Part shown: in pieces, positions 43,901 to 51,710 of the stretch | How positions within the stretch are numbered: position 1 is the first letter of the stretch | Layout: each line of letters opens with the position of its first letter | Assembly: GCF_009649845.1 (NCBI RefSeq) | Contig: NZ_WJIE01000007.1 | Span: 515,678 to 579,677 of the forward strand | Length of the DNA stretch: 64,000 nucleotides | Direction: 5' to 3' | From: Polyangium spumosum | GTDB taxonomy: Bacteria; Myxococcota_A; Polyangia; Polyangiales; Polyangiaceae | Position numbers and translations under genes: made by a program | Notes under the pieces: model-generated | What the model saw: the letters and a program-made list of their open reading frames with translations, nothing else | Database searches by the model: none | Told to the model about the DNA's origin: nothing

Positions 43901-44714
43901 GCCGCGCGCGGCGATCGCGGCGGAGCAGGCCCATGCAAAGGAGCGCGAGATCCTCGGGCACGTCGTCCGCGAGCAACAAGGGGGACGTCGGCGCGGCGTA
44001 GAGTTTGTCGCGGAGCACCTTCTCCGTGTTGCCCTGGAAGGGGAGCTGCCCGGTCAGCCCCTCGTAGAGCATCGTGCCGACGCTGTACCAATCGCTGGCC
44101 TCGGACGTCGTCTCGCCGAGGATCTGCTCGGGCGCGATATAAGCGGGCGTGCCCGTGGTGCAGGCCTCGTCCCAGGGCAGCTCGCAGGGCCGGCGCGGCA
44201 AGAGCTCCTTCGCCAGCCCGAAATCGAGCAGGACCACCCGCCCTCCCGGGGTCACGAGCACGTTCGAGGGCTTGAGATCGGCGTGGAGGACGTTGGCCGC
44301 GTGCAACGCGCGGACCCCATGGACGAGCTCCAGGAACATCACGCGCAGGAGGCCCTCGCCCGACGAGGGCGCGCTCCCGTCGTCTCGCCGGAAGGAATCG
44401 AGGAAATGGACGCCGCCTTCCACGAGCTCCATCGAGAGCAGCCAGCGATCCCGATCGTAAAGGAGCTCGTGGAGCATCACGAGGTTCGCGTGGGTGATGT
44501 CGGCGAGGACGCGGAATTCGTTCTTGAACCGGTAGAGCGCGTCGGGGTTGTCCTGGTACAGGACCTTGAGGGCCACGGGCGATCCATAACGGAGATCGAG
44601 CGCCTCGTAGACGACGCCGAATCCACCCGAGCCCAGCCGGCGGTGGACCACGAAGCGGTCGTCCTGAACGCTCTCTGTGCTTTCGCAATCCAACCCGAGC
44701 CGTGGCTCTCCCAT
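40974..44714 (-). CDS. PknK-type Ser/Thr kinase with AAA ATPase and helical repeats
   Basis: 1246 residues. Kinase domain ~20-290: GSGGFGVVY, Lys in VALKVLY, HADLKPSN (HAD in place of HRD, Asp kept), DFGLAKE and APEQ. A predicted ATPase of the PknK/MalT type follows: Walker A in AGGSGMGKSALA and Walker B-like VVICIDDLHWGD. The C-terminal ~550 residues are TPR-like helices. There is no membrane segment. Relatives couple kinase activity to a signalling NTPase. It heads a tight operon with the FG-GAP lipoprotein and TIG proteins and is divergent from a sensor kinase gene 397 bp away. The ATG at 44714 starts nearest the kinase domain. Confidence 0.88.
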   Translation of the reverse strand: MGEPRLGLDCESTESVQDDRFVVHRRLGSGGFGVVYEALDLRYGSPVALKVLYQDNPDALYRFKNEFRVLADITHANLVMLHELLYDRDRWLLSMELVEGGVHFLDSFRRDDGSAPSSGEGLLRVMFLELVHGVRALHAANVLHADLKPSNVLVTPGGRVVLLDFGLAKELLPRRPCELPWDEACTTGTPAYIAPEQILGETTSEASDWYSVGTMLYEGLTGQLPFQGNTEKVLRDKLYAAPTSPLLLADDVPEDLALLCMGLLRRDRRARPAGEEIERCLRGEGPPRVTAIPERRHEAGPGCALLGRAREMSALHSAFEASREGRAVLARVAGGSGMGKSALASAFAESLHRRESVIVLMGACHDRESVPYKALDSVVDALARYLKRLPPAEVAALLPKDVHELTRLFPVLQIVAGTGPSTPRGHDPQLERRRAFHVLKQLLGNLARARPVVICIDDLHWGDVDSAHLLAELLSPPEAPPLLVVACYRSDDAERSACLRELGRLLSAGVEIRAVPVSPLPPEQARSLATERLAPVVDVELAATIARESEGNPFAIEELCRYVAAGVSGDPGRRALASGGLTLRSALRARLDAAPPSSRRLLEVVAVAGRPLEQEVAFEAAELGDGALLFLTPLRSAKLLRVASVRERLACEVVHARIRDAVLSGLGPEALAARHHRLATALEASDQPEPEELAMHYHGAGERRRAAAYAALAGDRANDALAFDRAADLYALALEWGADGPFETPEERHDLLVRRAHALANAGRCREAAELYLVGAEEAPRAEALDLRRRAIQQLFVGGHLDEGNRVLAPFLSEVGLPYRVTTARAVLEALAQLASLRVRGYHFEARSTPEIPPEVLTRVDVCWAVSLALTDVDPVRSFGFQIRGLRMAIEAGEPRRIALGLSAFAQLTLLRGTKGAVDEGMRLLAQAERIAAERGNEELRASVGVFKAAMLLIEGRWSEALARYDEIGRYLRERGVSPVMDPNLAEVISVVALDAMGRLPELAERTAAWHRKAASVGNLFAAIVASIASAHTLIAADDPEGARRRVREGISRWTHGMHVQHVYALRVEIYADLYAGRADVARARLEGLWRAIVKSQLLRPQPSRIDVLTLRGRTAIACAAAGDRRRPRLLREATRIAERLERELRRDARPTAALLRAAVALLRGRRDLALAHLDTAVRGFDAAEMSLSAACARHRMGELLGGEAGAVLVAEAHEVMRKQGIQRPERWLVIFAPGFGVEEAYARAA

Positions 44715-45067
44715 GACGCTCACGCGTCGTGCAGGCGTCATGCCCGGTCGTGGCGTGGGTCGAGGCCGCCTGCGCAAAGCGACACGTTTCCTCGGGATAC
44801 CCGCGCACGTGGCTCGGCCGAGGCCGCGGGCGGACGTCCAGCGCCGGGTGGAGCTCTCGCGCGCAACCGATTGCGTGTTCACGCAATCGCCGCCGAAGGA
44901 CCACGCTCTCCCGGAGGCGGCCATGGACGAGCTCGCCGCCCTTGCGTGACCCGGCAACGGGATGGACCGGCCAGGCGAGCCGCCCGGCCCGTCCCGTGGG
45001 CGCCGCGTGGCCCCTCATGCGCGCCGATTCGGCTGCATTTGGCCGAAACAACGACAGTTGTGGGGTC

Positions 45068-45083
45068 TGGCACGGGAGCTGCT
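45068..45083 (+). promoter_or_regulatory. Strong sigma-54 promoter match before sensor kinase
   Basis: TGGCACGGGAGCTGCT matches TGGCACGRNNNTTGCW at all informative positions but one, with GG and GC correctly spaced. Transcription would start about 18 bases before the ATG at 45112, with GAGGAG in between. The rest of the 397-bp gap to the kinase gene shows no other recognisable feature. Confidence 0.7.
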
Positions 45084-45111
45084 CTCGGGAAAACCGACGA
45101 GGAGTCCAACC

Positions 45112-46008
45112 ATGTGTGCCCGGAATCCCGAAAAGGTCCTCGCTGCCCGATCGTGTCCTCCCGTCGAGGGGCGACACGAGCGTTTCGACGCGCGAGCGCA
45201 ATGCGACGAGTTCATCACGCTCGCCTCGCACGAGCTCTTGACCCCGGTCACGGCGCTCCGGCTCCACGCGCAGCACATGCGGCGGCTGCTCGCGCAGCAC
45301 CCCGAGGAGGCGCCCGCTCGGATCCCTGGCATGGTGGAGACCTTCGACCGTCAGCTCGGGCGGCTGTCGCTCGTCTGCGACGAGCTCCTCCAGGCCACGC
45401 AAATCGGCGCGAGCGAGCTGCCGCTCACGTGCGAGGAGGTCGCCCTCGGCCCGCTCGTCAGCCGCATCGTCGACCGCATCGCGCAGCGCCCGGACGCACG
45501 CTCCCTCATCACGATCCGCGTCTCCGGGGAGCCTCGTGGCTCATGGGATCGCGCGCTCCTCGAGCAGCTCGTCCTGCACCTCGTCCGCAATGCGCTCACG
45601 TTCGGGGAGGGCCAGCCCGTGGCCATCGACGTATCGACGACGGAGGGCGGAGCCCGGCTCGTCGTGAAGGATCGCGGAATGGGGATCGCCAGGGAGGACC
45701 AGGCGCGGATCTTCGACCGATTCGAGCGAGCCGTCCCGTCCACGCAATTCGGCGGCCTCGGCCTCGGCCTTTACATCGTCCGCGCCGTGGCGAAGGCGCA
45801 CGGCGGCTCGGTCCGCGTCGAGAGCGCCCCCGCGGAGGGCGCGACGTTCATCGTCGACCTCCCCGCCGAGCCGGGCCCGACAAAGCTCGCGCCCGAGGTC
45901 GCCCGCGAGGCCACGCGCAGGGGCAATCGTGGTGCCTGTCGTTGCCATTACCGGTCACGCAGCGCGCGCCAGGTGATGGCGCGGCGGCCTCGGAGTCGGG
46001 CATTTTGA
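45112..46008 (+). CDS. Soluble orphan histidine kinase
   Basis: 298 residues with no membrane segment and no sensor domain beyond a ~35-residue N-terminus. H-box: DEFITLASHELLTPVTALRLH (phospho-His). The catalytic domain has an N-box (LEQLVLHLVRNALTFGE), G1 (DRGMGIAREDQ) and G2 (GGLGLGLYIV), so it should bind ATP. The C-terminal tail is basic and Cys-containing. It would need an upstream partner for input. No response regulator is adjacent. The ATG is set by GAGGAG and by the sigma-54 promoter. Confidence 0.85.
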   Translation: MCARNPEKVLAARSCPPVEGRHERFDARAQCDEFITLASHELLTPVTALRLHAQHMRRLLAQHPEEAPARIPGMVETFDRQLGRLSLVCDELLQATQIGASELPLTCEEVALGPLVSRIVDRIAQRPDARSLITIRVSGEPRGSWDRALLEQLVLHLVRNALTFGEGQPVAIDVSTTEGGARLVVKDRGMGIAREDQARIFDRFERAVPSTQFGGLGLGLYIVRAVAKAHGGSVRVESAPAEGATFIVDLPAEPGPTKLAPEVAREATRRGNRGACRCHYRSRSARQVMARRPRSRAF

Positions 46009-46034
46009 GGGCGCTCGCGGGACGGGCGCGCTCG

Positions 46035-46289
46035 TCACGTCAGGCGGTCGAAGGCCGCGTCGAGCTCGGGCGCGTCCGGCACGGCGAGCAAGAAATCGCG
46101 CTCCAGGGTCTGCCGCAGCTCCTGGCTGCTCGTGAGGACCCGGCGCTCGGTCGGGCCGCCCCGGTGGTGAACGGCGAATTGACGATTCCGGAGCGTGCAA
46201 CGAAGGCCGGGCGCCGAGCGGGCCGCGATGAGCCCGGCGCGGAAATGCGAGCGCGGATGGGTCGAGAGGGCAGAGTTTGCTAGGGTTTC
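46035..46289 (-). CDS. Possible small protein or gene remnant, start not found
   Basis: The last ~70 codons before the stop have strong GC-rich third positions and read plausibly as protein (LIAARSAPGLRCTLRNRQF, VLTSSQELRQTLERDFLLAVPDAPELDAAFDRLT). Upstream codons look non-coding and no ATG or GTG with a ribosome-binding site is seen, so the left coordinate is reliable but the 5' limit given is only where coding character fades. It may be a truncated gene. No family is recognised. Confidence 0.35.
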   Translation of the reverse strand, partial: ETLANSALSTHPRSHFRAGLIAARSAPGLRCTLRNRQFAVHHRGGPTERRVLTSSQELRQTLERDFLLAVPDAPELDAAFDRLT

Positions 46290-46397
46290 GATCCAGCTCG
46301 ACGAACGAAGCAGGACCCGATGACCCTCGACCTCGACAGAGCGTCGCCGGGAGGGATTCTCTCCATCGGGCGGGCGTGGTAGCCTCGGGCGCACACC

Positions 46398-46601
46398 ATG
46401 TCGCCCTCGTCGTTGCACCGCATCTGCCATGAGTCCTGGGAGCTGATCCAGACCTTCCGCGGGCCCACGATCCCACGCGAAGGGGAGATGTTGCTCCTCG
46501 AGCAGGGCGGGCAGGAGGCCAAGTATCGCGTCACCGGGGTGATGTACAGGCCCGCCCCGGGGGGCGAGCTCCTGGCGACGGTGTTCGTGAAGCCGGCTTG
46601 A
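46398..46601 (+). CDS. Small hypothetical protein
   Basis: 67 residues: MSPSSLHRICHESWELIQTF, then EMLLLEQGGQEAKYRVTGVMYRPAPGGELLATVFV. The alternating hydrophobic pattern suggests a small beta-barrel fold. Codon usage fits the genome. There is no strong ribosome-binding site and no known family. It is convergent with the nuclease-like gene that ends at 46638. Confidence 0.45.
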   Translation: MSPSSLHRICHESWELIQTFRGPTIPREGEMLLLEQGGQEAKYRVTGVMYRPAPGGELLATVFVKPA

Positions 46602-46637
46602 GCCGATTGCCGACGATGCTCGAATGAGCACCGCCGA

Positions 46638-47201
46638 TCAGAGCCCGAATCGCACGATCACCGCGGCGACGGCGCCGATCACCACACCCGCGAGCAGCCA
46701 AGCCAGGCGCGAGGGGCGCGGGGAATCACTCGTGCCGAGCGGGAACTCCACGGCGTGCACCCGGTCGGCCTCGGCGTCGACCAGGAGCACACCGTCGACG
46801 TCGAAGGCGATGCGGTATTCGAGGAGCTGGCGGCGCGTGCCGGGCGTGTCGATCCGCGGCGCCGCGCGGCCCGTCTTCACCTCGGCCACGTAACGTTTGT
46901 CGCCGTGGCCCACGAGGTAATCGGCGCGCAGGTCGATCGCCACGGGATCCCCGTCGACCCGCACGCCGTACGACACGGCCACCTGCCGGCCCAGGATGGT
47001 GAACCCCAGCTCGCGGAGCAGGCCCTCGGCGCGTTGCTCGCCCGCCGCGCCTCGCTCGCGGCGAATCGTGAGCGCGCGCCGCCGCCAGAAGCCCTGCCAG
47101 GCGATACGCGCGGTCTGCACCAGCGCGAGCAGCGCCGCCGCCGCGAGCAGGACGATCAAGACTTCGGGCGGGAGCGTGCGCGGATCCACCTGCGCGTACA
47201 C
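46638..47201 (-). CDS. Membrane-anchored PD-(D/E)XK nuclease-like protein
   Basis: 187 residues from GTG 47201 (start uncertain). An N-terminal membrane helix (EVLIVLLAAAALLALVQTA) and a C-terminal one (LAWLLAGVVIGAVAAVIV) bracket a domain with IDLRADYLVGHGDKRYVAEVKTG, the D...ExK pattern of PD-(D/E)XK nucleases and Holliday-junction-like folds, then a helix RRQLLEYRIAF. Whether it still cuts DNA is unclear; several such membrane proteins have unknown roles. It is divergent from the sensor kinase at 47364. Confidence 0.55.
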   Translation of the reverse strand: MYAQVDPRTLPPEVLIVLLAAAALLALVQTARIAWQGFWRRRALTIRRERGAAGEQRAEGLLRELGFTILGRQVAVSYGVRVDGDPVAIDLRADYLVGHGDKRYVAEVKTGRAAPRIDTPGTRRQLLEYRIAFDVDGVLLVDAEADRVHAVEFPLGTSDSPRPSRLAWLLAGVVIGAVAAVIVRFGL

Positions 47202-47304
47202 GCCGCCAGAGATGAGCGTGGTGGGCCAACTTTTCGGCGAGCGCCTCTTCGTCCGCTGTAGGGCGCGCCCGTCTCTTCGGTGCGCAAACCCATCGCACGA
47301 GCCG

Positions 47305-47320
47305 TGGCCCGCCCCTCGCA
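47305..47320 (+). promoter_or_regulatory. Possible sigma-54 promoter before dCache histidine kinase
   Basis: TGGCCCGCCCCTCGCA keeps GG and GC at the right spacing and TNGCA at -12, but differs from consensus at two informative positions. The ATG is 43 bases downstream. In DNA this GC-rich, chance matches of this quality occur. Confidence 0.3.
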
Positions 47321-47363
47321 CATCCACGGGCGGCGCCACCGATCACATTCCAGCCATTCTCCG

Positions 47364-49142
47364 ATGAGACGACATCTCCCGGTCGCCGCGGTCATCGCGA
47401 TTCTGACCACTCTCCTCACCGGGGTGCTGGTGTATTCGTCGCGCGCGCTCGCCACGAGCCTCGAGCGCGAGGCGCTCCGGAAGCAACGTGAGCGAGCCGT
47501 CGAGCTCGCCTCGTACCTGGACGCGCAGCTCCTGCGCTCGCACCAGGTCGCCAACTCGACCGCGGCGCTCGTCGAGCCCATGCGCAGGAGGGACGAGCTC
47601 GAGGGCCTCCTCCGTCGCATGCTCCTGTCGACCCCGCCGCAATTCGTCTATGGCATCGGCGTCTGGTTCGATCCGTACGCGTTCGACAAGACGAAGCGAT
47701 ACTACGGCCCGTACGTGCACAGGGACGCGTCGGGCGAGGTCGTGCTCACGTTCGAGTGGTCGACGAGAGAATACGACTACCCGAGCCGCTCCTGGTTCGA
47801 GTTCGGGAAGTCGGCGGGCGCGCGACCCGCGTTCACCGAGCCCTACTTCGACATCGACCATATTTACCTGAGCACGCTCCGCAGCCTCGAGGACGAGCGC
47901 GGCAGGACGGTCGGCGTGGTGAGCGTCGACCTCATCCTCCCCCAGCTCCGCGAGATCCTCGCGCGGGTCAACACCACGCCGGGCGAGGCGCTCTACGTCA
48001 CGTCGGCCGAGGGCCGGATCGTCGCGCATCCCGACGAGCTCCGCCTCCTCGCCTGGGCCCGGGAGCGGGGGCGCGCGCCGCGCTCGATCCTCGATCTTTC
48101 GCTCGCGGATCTCGAGGCATTCCACGCCGCGGTGGGGCCGCCCGAGCGTATCGTCTCGACCACCCTCGTGGAGCAGAGCGGCTGGAAGGTCCATATCGCG
48201 AGCGACCGGCGCGTGCTCTTCGCGGAGAGCAGGCGCGTCCTGTCGATGGCCTTTGGTATCACGCTGCTCCTCTGGGCCGTCGCCATTCTGGGCCTCGTCG
48301 CGCACGCGAGGCACGTCCACGCGAGGGACCTCGCGCGCGCGGTCGAGCTCCAGAGGCGCGTCGAAGATTCCCTGCGGGCGAGCATTCACCAGCGGGACGA
48401 GTTCATCTCCCTGGCGTCGCACGAGCTCCGCACGCCGCTGACCCCGCTCCTCGCCCGGCTCGAGCTCGTCCAGCGCCACCTGCGCGCGACCAAGAGCGCC
48501 GACGCCTCACACATCGACCGGGCCATCGCGGCCCTGCAGCGGCTGCAGGCCTTGATGGACGAGCTGCTCGACGCCGCGGCCGTGCAATCGGGGCGCCTCT
48601 CGATCCACCTGCAGCCGACCTCGCTCACGGAGATCGTACGGCGCTCCATCGCGGCCATGTCGCACCTCGGATCGGGCCACAGGATCGACGCCGACCTGCC
48701 CCGCCAGAGCTTCATGATCGCGGGAGACGCCTCACGCCTCGAGCAGGTCGTGACGAACCTGCTCACCAATGCGATCAAGTTCAGCCCTGCAGGGGGCGCC
48801 GTGCGTGTGTCCATCGAGGCGGGCGCGCGCGAAGCCGTGCTGTCGATCCGCGACGAGGGGATCGGCATCCCCGAGGCGGAGCAGGCGCGCGCCTTCGAGC
48901 GGTACTTTCGCGCCAGCAATGCGCCGGCGACGTCGTTCCCCGGGCTCGGGCTCGGGCTTTATATCAGCCGCGAGATCGTCGAGCGCCACGGGGGGCGGAT
49001 CGGGCTCGAGAGCGGAGCGGGGCGGGGCTCGACGCTGCACGTCACGCTGCCGCTGCTCGAGGAGGGCAGCCGCTCGGAGGCGTGCCCCGTCGCGCCGGCG
49101 CCATTGCGGGCCTCCGGCGAGGGCAAGCGGCGGGGGCATTGA
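47364..49142 (+). CDS. Membrane sensor histidine kinase with dCache domain
   Basis: 592 residues. TM1 at ~6-25, an extracytoplasmic dCache-like domain (FVYGIGVWFDPYAF, REYDYPSRSWFEFGKSAGARPAFTEPYFD, VGVVSVDLILPQL), TM2 near ~295-315, then DEFISLASHELRTPLTPLLARLELV (phospho-His) and a catalytic domain with N-box (VVTNLLTNAIKFSPAG), G1 (DEGIGIPEAEQ) and G2 (GLGLGLYISREI). Everything needed for activity is present. dCache domains bind small molecules such as amino acids. No response regulator is adjacent. Confidence 0.87.
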   Translation: MRRHLPVAAVIAILTTLLTGVLVYSSRALATSLEREALRKQRERAVELASYLDAQLLRSHQVANSTAALVEPMRRRDELEGLLRRMLLSTPPQFVYGIGVWFDPYAFDKTKRYYGPYVHRDASGEVVLTFEWSTREYDYPSRSWFEFGKSAGARPAFTEPYFDIDHIYLSTLRSLEDERGRTVGVVSVDLILPQLREILARVNTTPGEALYVTSAEGRIVAHPDELRLLAWARERGRAPRSILDLSLADLEAFHAAVGPPERIVSTTLVEQSGWKVHIASDRRVLFAESRRVLSMAFGITLLLWAVAILGLVAHARHVHARDLARAVELQRRVEDSLRASIHQRDEFISLASHELRTPLTPLLARLELVQRHLRATKSADASHIDRAIAALQRLQALMDELLDAAAVQSGRLSIHLQPTSLTEIVRRSIAAMSHLGSGHRIDADLPRQSFMIAGDASRLEQVVTNLLTNAIKFSPAGGAVRVSIEAGAREAVLSIRDEGIGIPEAEQARAFERYFRASNAPATSFPGLGLGLYISREIVERHGGRIGLESGAGRGSTLHVTLPLLEEGSRSEACPVAPAPLRASGEGKRRGH

Positions 49143-49167
49143 GTCCACGGCTCGCGTGTGGCCTCGT

Positions 49168-50619
49168 TCACCCCCGCGGGTCTGCGATCGCCTCCGAGAG
49201 GTCCTCGATCAGCATGTCGATCCTGTCCGCGTGGGTGCGGAAGCAGAGCACGCAGACGCGGATGACGAAGACCTCCTCGCCGAGCGCCGGATCACGCAGC
49301 GTCGTGCCCGTCAACATCAGGCGCTTCTTCTGATTGACGCGGGCGAGCACGCGTCGATTGAACGCGTCGAGCTCCGCGGCGCCCATGTCCGGCGGCTCCA
49401 CGCGGAACGCGAACAAGGAGAGCTCGGGCTCGGCCACGATACGCACGCCGGGCAGGGCCCTCACGCGTGTCGCCGCGCTTCGCGCGAGGTCGAGCTTCTC
49501 GTCGAGCGCCTCGCGAAATGCCGCCGCGCCGTGGAGCCAGAGCGGCAACCAGATACGCAGGCCGCGGGCCGGGCGGCTCAACTCGAGGCCGAGATCGGCG
49601 AAGTTCCAGTGGTCCTCGTCCTCCTGCGAAGGCGGCAAATACGCGGCCGTCTCGGCGAAGGTGGCGCGCAAGGTCGAGAGGTCCTTCACGATCAGGCAGC
49701 CCGTACCATAAGGTAAAAACAGCCCCTTGTGCGGGTCGAGCGTGATGGAGTCCGCCCGCTCGATCCCGGCGAGCGCGGCGCGCCCGCGCTCCGTGAGCAG
49801 GAAAAACCCTCCGTACGCCGCGTCCACGTGGAGCCACAACCCGAGGTCGGCGCAGACGTCGGAGAGCGCGGCGAGATCGTCCACCGCGCCGACGGGCGTG
49901 GAGCCGGCCTGCGCGACGACCATGAAGGGCCGGTTTCCCGCGGCCCGATCCTCGGCGACGGCTTTCTCGAGCTCGTCGGGCCGCAACTGGAACGACCCGG
50001 AGGCGGGCACGATACGCGTGGCGCGCCGCGGCAAACCGGCCACGCGCGCGGCCTTCGCGATCGAGTGATGTGCGCCTTCCGAGGTATAAAGGACGGCCCC
50101 GCCCGGGTCCTCGCCGAGCTTCGCCTCGCGGGCCGCCACCACGGCGGCGAGATTCGCGATCGACCCACCCGAGCAAAGCCAGCCCCCCGAGGAAGGCCCA
50201 TACCCCGCGAGCGAGCAGAACCAGCGGATCACGCTGATCTCGAGCTGCACGAGCCCGGGCGCGGGCATCCACAGGCCCGTGTAACGATTCGTGACGTCGG
50301 CGATGAGATCCGCGAGCGCCGTGCTCGGCAGGCCGCCCCCGGGGATGTACGCGAGATAGCCCGGCGAGGCCGTATTCAAGCTGATCGGAATGGCGCGATC
50401 GAAGAGCCTCGCGAGCACGCGCCGGAAGGGCACGCCGCGCTCGGGCATGGGCTCGTCGAAGGCGCGGGCGACCTTGTGACTGCCGTCGAGCGAATGGGCC
50501 GGTTCTTCCGCGAGCCCATCCAGCCAGGGCGCGAGCCGATCCATGCAGGCGGAGACGAGGTCGCGGAGCTCGGCGCCTCCGAGCTCGAGCGGCGCGGGGC
50601 GTCGGAAGGGGCGAGGCAT
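49168..50619 (-). CDS. PLP-dependent group II amino-acid decarboxylase family
   Basis: 483 residues. PLP-binding Lys lies in ITLDPHKGLFLPYGTG; LWLHVDAAYGGF carries the Asp that contacts the pyridine nitrogen; GGWLCSGGSIANLAA binds the phosphate; LNTASPGYLAYIPGGGLP is the N-terminal active-site loop. This matches aromatic-L-amino-acid/tyrosine/glutamate decarboxylase relatives. Substrate cannot be assigned from sequence. Length is normal. It is convergent with the sensor kinase (25 bp) and divergent from DUF488. Confidence 0.87.
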   Translation of the reverse strand: MPRPFRRPAPLELGGAELRDLVSACMDRLAPWLDGLAEEPAHSLDGSHKVARAFDEPMPERGVPFRRVLARLFDRAIPISLNTASPGYLAYIPGGGLPSTALADLIADVTNRYTGLWMPAPGLVQLEISVIRWFCSLAGYGPSSGGWLCSGGSIANLAAVVAAREAKLGEDPGGAVLYTSEGAHHSIAKAARVAGLPRRATRIVPASGSFQLRPDELEKAVAEDRAAGNRPFMVVAQAGSTPVGAVDDLAALSDVCADLGLWLHVDAAYGGFFLLTERGRAALAGIERADSITLDPHKGLFLPYGTGCLIVKDLSTLRATFAETAAYLPPSQEDEDHWNFADLGLELSRPARGLRIWLPLWLHGAAAFREALDEKLDLARSAATRVRALPGVRIVAEPELSLFAFRVEPPDMGAAELDAFNRRVLARVNQKKRLMLTGTTLRDPALGEEVFVIRVCVLCFRTHADRIDMLIEDLSEAIADPRG

Positions 50620-50720
50620 GCGCCCTTCTACCCCGAAACGAAGGGCGAATTCCAGCTCCCGCTGGACCGCTCGGGCCGACGCGCGTCGACAAACCCGCCT
50701 TCCGGAGGCAGAATCTCGTC

Positions 50721-51137
50721 ATGCATGTGGATCGCGGCAGGGAGACAATCGGGGCTGTGCGCCTGAAGCGGGCCTACGAGGCGCCCGAGGCGGCGGACGG
50801 ACATCGGGTGCTCGTCGACCGCCTGTGGCCCCGGGGCGTGCGCAAGGATGCGCTCACGATCGACGCCTGGATGAAGGAGATCGGGCCGAGCGACGAGCTC
50901 CGGCGCTGGTTCGGCCATGACGACGCCCGCTGGGAGGAGTTCGCGGCGCGTTATCGCGAGGAGCTGCGTCGAGGGCCGGCCGCGGAGCACCTGAACGAGC
51001 TCGTCGCGCTGGCGAAACGCGGGACGGTGACGCTCGTGTTCGGCGCCAAGGACGAGCGTCACAACCAGGCTGTCGTCCTCCGCGACGTCATCGAGCGGAG
51101 GCTACGCCGTGCCCAAAAGAGCGCGCCGCATTCGTGA
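50721..51137 (+). CDS. DUF488 family protein
   Basis: 138 residues. The family core is present: VRLKRAYEAPEAADGHRVLVDRLWPRGVRKDAL, then GHDDARWEEFAARYREEL and TLVFGAKDERHNQAVVLRDVIE. Family members have no settled function; DUF488 proteins are thought to be small nucleic-acid-related enzymes. The start may be ATG 50721 or GTG 50757, where homology begins and GGGAG lies upstream. It is convergent with the membrane protein at 51142. Confidence 0.85.
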   Translation: MHVDRGRETIGAVRLKRAYEAPEAADGHRVLVDRLWPRGVRKDALTIDAWMKEIGPSDELRRWFGHDDARWEEFAARYREELRRGPAAEHLNELVALAKRGTVTLVFGAKDERHNQAVVLRDVIERRLRRAQKSAPHS

Positions 51138-51141
51138 CTTC

Positions 51142-51519
51142 TCAGCGCACGTAACCTGCGTACGACAAGCCCACCCCGATGAGGAGATGGATCAGCCCCG
51201 CTCCCATCATGAGCCCGGGTTTGTCGAGCATCGCCGCCCCCATCTCCTTGATGCGCTCCGGGAAGAGCATGCGGAGCGCCCCGCCGACCACGAACAGCCC
51301 GCCGAGGACCGTCAGCCCGATCGGCCAGCCGGGCCTCCAGGCATTGACGATGCCGAGCCCGATGATCAGCGTCATGAACCCCGTGACGTAAACGAGCGCC
51401 CGGCTGGCCAGAAACTCCTGCGCCATGGCGCGGTAGCTCTTGCCACCCACGAGCACGGCGAGACCGCTGACCAGGAACAGCGGCCCGATCATCCTGGCAA
51501 TGTAGATCGACGTATTCAT
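51142..51519 (-). CDS. Small four-helix membrane protein
   Basis: 125 residues with four hydrophobic helices: ARMIGPLFLVSGLAVLV, ALVYVTGFMTLIIGLGIV, GLTVLGGLFVVGGALRM and GLIHLLIGVGLSYAGY. The ATG at 51519 has GGGGTGG upstream. No charged residues suited to ion transport stand out. Family not recognised. Confidence 0.7.
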   Translation of the reverse strand: MNTSIYIARMIGPLFLVSGLAVLVGGKSYRAMAQEFLASRALVYVTGFMTLIIGLGIVNAWRPGWPIGLTVLGGLFVVGGALRMLFPERIKEMGAAMLDKPGLMMGAGLIHLLIGVGLSYAGYVR

Positions 51520-51710
51520 GTCCACCCCTCCTCGCGTCCCCTCCGGTTTACACGAAACGTGCGCTCCGGGCAGGCAAGCGCAAGGGCTCACGATCGGGGT
51601 CCACCGGGTTCGTTCTCTGCGCGTTTGCGCTCGATTCCAGCCGGTTCGGGCTCAGCGAGCGATGCGCCTTGCCATCACGCGCCCGTCGTGGTTCGCTCGC
51701 GGAAAGCACC

